Assembly: GCF_004403065.1 (NCBI RefSeq)
Contig: NZ_SOHA01000007.1
Span: forward strand, 1-34,538
Direction of reading: 5' to 3'
Source: Cryobacterium cryoconiti
Lineage (GTDB): Bacteria > Actinomycetota > Actinomycetes > Actinomycetales > Microbacteriaceae
DNA: 34,538 nt
Of this stretch, positions 32,444-34,538 are shown one piece after another. The stretch's first letter is position 1, and every line of letters begins with the position of its first letter. A program made the translations under genes and the position numbers. The notes below the pieces were generated by a model. The model ran no database searches, had not been told where the DNA came from, and saw only the letters and a program-made list of their open reading frames with translations.

Positions 32444-33643
32444 ATGGAACGCTCAGAGCTCGTCGAGCTGTTGTCGCCGGGTGGTTTGCGCCTGCTGGAC
32501 TCGTTGCCGCCGTACGATGCGACCGCCGATGTCGTGCGGGTGGTGAGCGACCTGCGCAAGGCCGGCCACAGCCCCGACCTGGTCACCGCCGTGCTCGGCC
32601 AGTCGAGGCTGCGCGCCAAGGCTGTGCCCAAATTCGGCGAGTTCGCCGGGCGCATGCTCTTCACGGATGCCGGGCTCGAGCAGGCCACGCGGCTGCGCGT
32701 GGCCGCCCTGCACGCCGGCCGGTTCGCCGGCGCCGGCCTGAACCGGGTCGTCGACCTCGGCTGCGGGATCGGCGGCGACGCCATGGCGCTGGCCGCGATG
32801 GATCTCACCGTGACGGCGGTGGACGCCGACGAGGTGACCGCGACGGTCGCCAGCTACAACCTGGCCCCGTTCGAGAACGCGAGCGTGCTGCACTCGGCCG
32901 CGGAAGACGTGGACCTGGCCGGCTTCGACGCGGCCTGGCTGGACCCGGCCCGCCGCACCGCCGGGCACGCCAATACCAAGCGCCTCACCCGCCCCGAGGA
33001 CTATTCCCCGCATCTCGACTTCGTTTTCGGCCTCAGCGAGCGGCTGCCCATCGGCGTCAAGCTCGGTCCGGGGCACGACCGCGACCTCATCCCCGCGGCG
33101 GCCGAGGCGCAGTGGGTGTCCGTGGACGGCAAGCTCGTGGAGATGGGACTGTGGTTCGGGGCGCTGGCCCGTGCCGGCATCCGTCGCTCCGCCCTCGTAC
33201 TGGGCCGAACCGGGACCCACGAATTGACCGCACCCGGCGACAGCGAGGATGCCCCGGTGGGTGTTCTGGGTGACTACGTCTACGAGCCGGACGGTGCGAT
33301 CATCCGTGCCCGCCTGATCGGCGACCTGGCCCGTTCGCTCGACGCACGGATGCTGAGCGACGCCATCGCCTACCTCACCTCCCCGACGCTGCAGCGCACG
33401 CCCTTCGCCACCGCGTTCCGGGTGCTGGAGCTGCTGCCGGTCGACGAGAGGAAACTGCGGCTGGCCCTGCAGGAGCGCCGCATCGGCACGCTCGAAATCA
33501 AGAAGCGGGGCGTCGACGTCGATCCCGCCACCCTGCGCACCAGGCTGAAACTCAAGGGGCCGGAGTCCGGCACGCTGATACTCACCCGCGCGGCCGGGCA
33601 GCGGGTCGCCCTTCTGGTGGAACGGGTTGCGCCGATCGACTGA
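32444..33643 (+). CDS. Class I SAM-dependent methyltransferase with THUMP-like domain
   Basis: This is a 399-residue actinobacterial protein with a Rossmann SAM-binding domain and a C-terminal THUMP-like domain, suggesting an RNA methyltransferase; the target is unknown. The N-terminal helical part (about 1-95) has LRKAGHSPDLVTAVLGQSRL and KFGEFAGRMLFT. SAM motif I is VVDLGCGIGGDAMALA (102-117), followed by AVDADEVTA, and the motif-IV-like AWLDPARR, where family members have DPxR. The THUMP-like end has PTLQRTPFATAFRVLEL and GTLEIKKRGVDVDPATLRTR. The leaderless -10 fixes the ATG at 32444. It is divergent from groES with the second CIRCE-like site between, so heat-shock co-regulation is possible. 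Confidence 0.88.
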   Translation: MERSELVELLSPGGLRLLDSLPPYDATADVVRVVSDLRKAGHSPDLVTAVLGQSRLRAKAVPKFGEFAGRMLFTDAGLEQATRLRVAALHAGRFAGAGLNRVVDLGCGIGGDAMALAAMDLTVTAVDADEVTATVASYNLAPFENASVLHSAAEDVDLAGFDAAWLDPARRTAGHANTKRLTRPEDYSPHLDFVFGLSERLPIGVKLGPGHDRDLIPAAAEAQWVSVDGKLVEMGLWFGALARAGIRRSALVLGRTGTHELTAPGDSEDAPVGVLGDYVYEPDGAIIRARLIGDLARSLDARMLSDAIAYLTSPTLQRTPFATAFRVLELLPVDERKLRLALQERRIGTLEIKKRGVDVDPATLRTRLKLKGPESGTLILTRAAGQRVALLVERVAPID

Positions 33644-33660
33644 CGTCGCCGCCGCCGAGT

Positions 33661-34071
33661 TCAGCCCGGCACGAACGTCAGGGCCCGCATGACGATCAGA
33701 ACCCAGATGACAGCCAGGACCAGGCCGGCCAGACCGGTGGCCAGCCCGTAGGCCCACAGGGCACCGGGGTGCCGCTCGGTGATGCGGGCCATGACTGCCA
33801 GGACGACCGCGGCCAGGGACAGTGCAGCACCCCACACCCCGAAGACGGCGATGCCCAGTCCGAGCAGCCCAAAGATGAGTGCCGCAACGGACAGCCCGCC
33901 CCGGCCGGAGCGGGCGCTGAGTTCACTGTCGGTGTAGACGTAGGGCACCCATTCGGTGGGAGCCGTGATGGTGGACGCGTAGTCCAGTTCTCCCTCGACG
34001 GGCGCCGACGGCCGGGTGAGGTCTAACCGGAATTGGTCATCGCGGGACCGGTCCCGGTACTCCCCAGCCAT
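33661..34071 (-). CDS. Small DUF4190-like membrane protein
   Basis: This is a 136-residue protein with a soluble N-terminal half (about 1-58) and two to three membrane segments at about 60-80, 82-95 and 107-130. The hydrophobic part, GLSVAALIFGLLGLGIAVFG followed by ALSLAAVVLAVMARI, follows the DUF4190 pattern. The N-terminal half is Asp/Arg-rich with no domain I recognise. The ATG at 34071 is 19 bases after the neighbouring gene of the same type; GGAG lies 12 bases upstream, somewhat far. It converges with the methyltransferase gene over a 17-base gap. Function unknown. Confidence 0.72.
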   Translation of the reverse strand: MAGEYRDRSRDDQFRLDLTRPSAPVEGELDYASTITAPTEWVPYVYTDSELSARSGRGGLSVAALIFGLLGLGIAVFGVWGAALSLAAVVLAVMARITERHPGALWAYGLATGLAGLVLAVIWVLIVMRALTFVPG

Positions 34072-34090
34072 CGGTGTCGCCAGCTCCGGC

Positions 34091-34538
34091 TCAGAACGTG
34101 GAGTAGTCGCTGGGAACGCTGGCGAAGAGCACGGCCCAGGCCACGATGCTGATGAGGGCCAGGCCGACGCCGATGAAACCGGTGATGAGGCCGGTCAGCC
34201 AGAACCCCTTCGCCCTCGGTTCCTTCGACTTGCCGAGGAAACCCAGGATGACGGCTGCGGCCGGGATGAAGAGTCCAAGGATACCGCCCACGATCGGGAT
34301 GAAGCCGACCGGTGCGCCGAGGATACCGACGATTCCGGCGACAAGTGCCAGGATGCTCAGGATCGGCTGCTTCGTGGCGGGCTCCGTGCCGTAGCCCGCG
34401 TACGGGGCGCCATAGGCTGCCGGCTGTGAAGTCGCGGGCGCGCCATAGGCGGGCGGGCCGGTCGGGGTGCCATAGGCGGGCGGCGGGGTCGGGGCGCCGT
34501 AGGCGGGCGGCGCGGCCGGGGCGCCGTAGGCGGGCGGC
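34091..34538 (-). CDS. DUF4190-like membrane protein with PPAYG repeats (5' end outside window)
   Basis: The frame is open from the window edge to TGA at 34091-34093, giving the last 148 residues. The N-terminal part seen here is a tandem repeat of the form PPAYGAP/PPAYGTP, at least four units, Pro/Gly/Ala/Tyr-rich and probably disordered in the cytosol. Then come KQPILSILALVAGIVGILGA, GGILGLFIPAAAVILGFLG and a last segment GFWLTGLITGFIGVGLALIS, a DUF4190-like arrangement, ending VPSDYSTF. Such Tyr/Pro-rich heads are common in actinobacterial membrane proteins. It probably forms an operon with the next gene. Its start is not visible. Confidence 0.78.
   Translation of the reverse strand, partial: PPAYGAPAAPPAYGAPTPPPAYGTPTGPPAYGAPATSQPAAYGAPYAGYGTEPATKQPILSILALVAGIVGILGAPVGFIPIVGGILGLFIPAAAVILGFLGKSKEPRAKGFWLTGLITGFIGVGLALISIVAWAVLFASVPSDYSTF

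Overview
The window is a 34.5-kb piece of a high-GC actinobacterial chromosome, most likely from the family Microbacteriaceae. This is inferred from GC-rich codons with G/C third positions, frequent GTG/TTG starts, the pairing of DUF3817 with guaA, a GuaB3 paralogue beside GuaB, leaderless -10/ATG arrangements, and the very frequent word CGGATGC/GCATCCG. No tRNA, rRNA or CRISPR array is visible. Almost all of it is core metabolism and transport; the accessory signs are one transposase end at the left edge and palindromic repeats in two convergent intergenic regions.

Positions 1-8140: the last codons of an IS30-like transposase (partial) lie next to the TCA-cycle operon sucC-sucD (minus). Then come a VIT/CCC1 metal transporter and a DUF3054 membrane protein (plus), a small acidic protein (minus), and an overlapping minus-strand redox operon: ferric-reductase-like flavocytochrome, FMN-binding domain protein, ApbE flavin transferase. 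An FUSC membrane protein follows, coupled to pcrA.

Positions 8140-18409: the PcrA/UvrD helicase with its C-terminal RNA-polymerase-binding type domain, a cytoplasmic GDPD phosphodiesterase, a small membrane protein, a Bax-inhibitor-1/YccA family protein, and a convergent repeat-rich intergenic region. This is followed by a tight minus-strand operon khtT-khtU-SURF1-DUF3817-guaA, which ties a K+/H+ antiporter, cytochrome oxidase assembly and GMP synthase together.

Positions 18489-24153: glpD, the GuaB3-type IMPDH/GMP-reductase relative, a MalY/PatB-type PLP lyase (plus) and guaB. With guaA this puts three guanine nucleotide genes within about 11 kb.

Positions 24392-31944: a branched-chain amino acid/amide (HAAT) ABC importer, livH-livM-livG-livF (plus), with its substrate-binding lipoprotein livK convergent. 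LivH has an unusual exported Ig-like domain fused at its N-terminus. A second, internally deleted LivK-like lipoprotein and a RarD-type permease follow.

Positions 32019-34538: groES alone (no groEL alongside) under a promoter flanked by two CIRCE-type HrcA operators, a divergent THUMP-like SAM methyltransferase, and two DUF4190-like membrane proteins, the second cut by the window edge.

I found no wholly new system. The best candidates for a second look are the flavinylation-based electron-export operon with an ApbE lacking a visible export signal, the LivH fusion, the internally deleted LivK-like lipoprotein, the nested palindrome between the YccA-family gene and guaA, the double CIRCE, and the over-represented heptamer.
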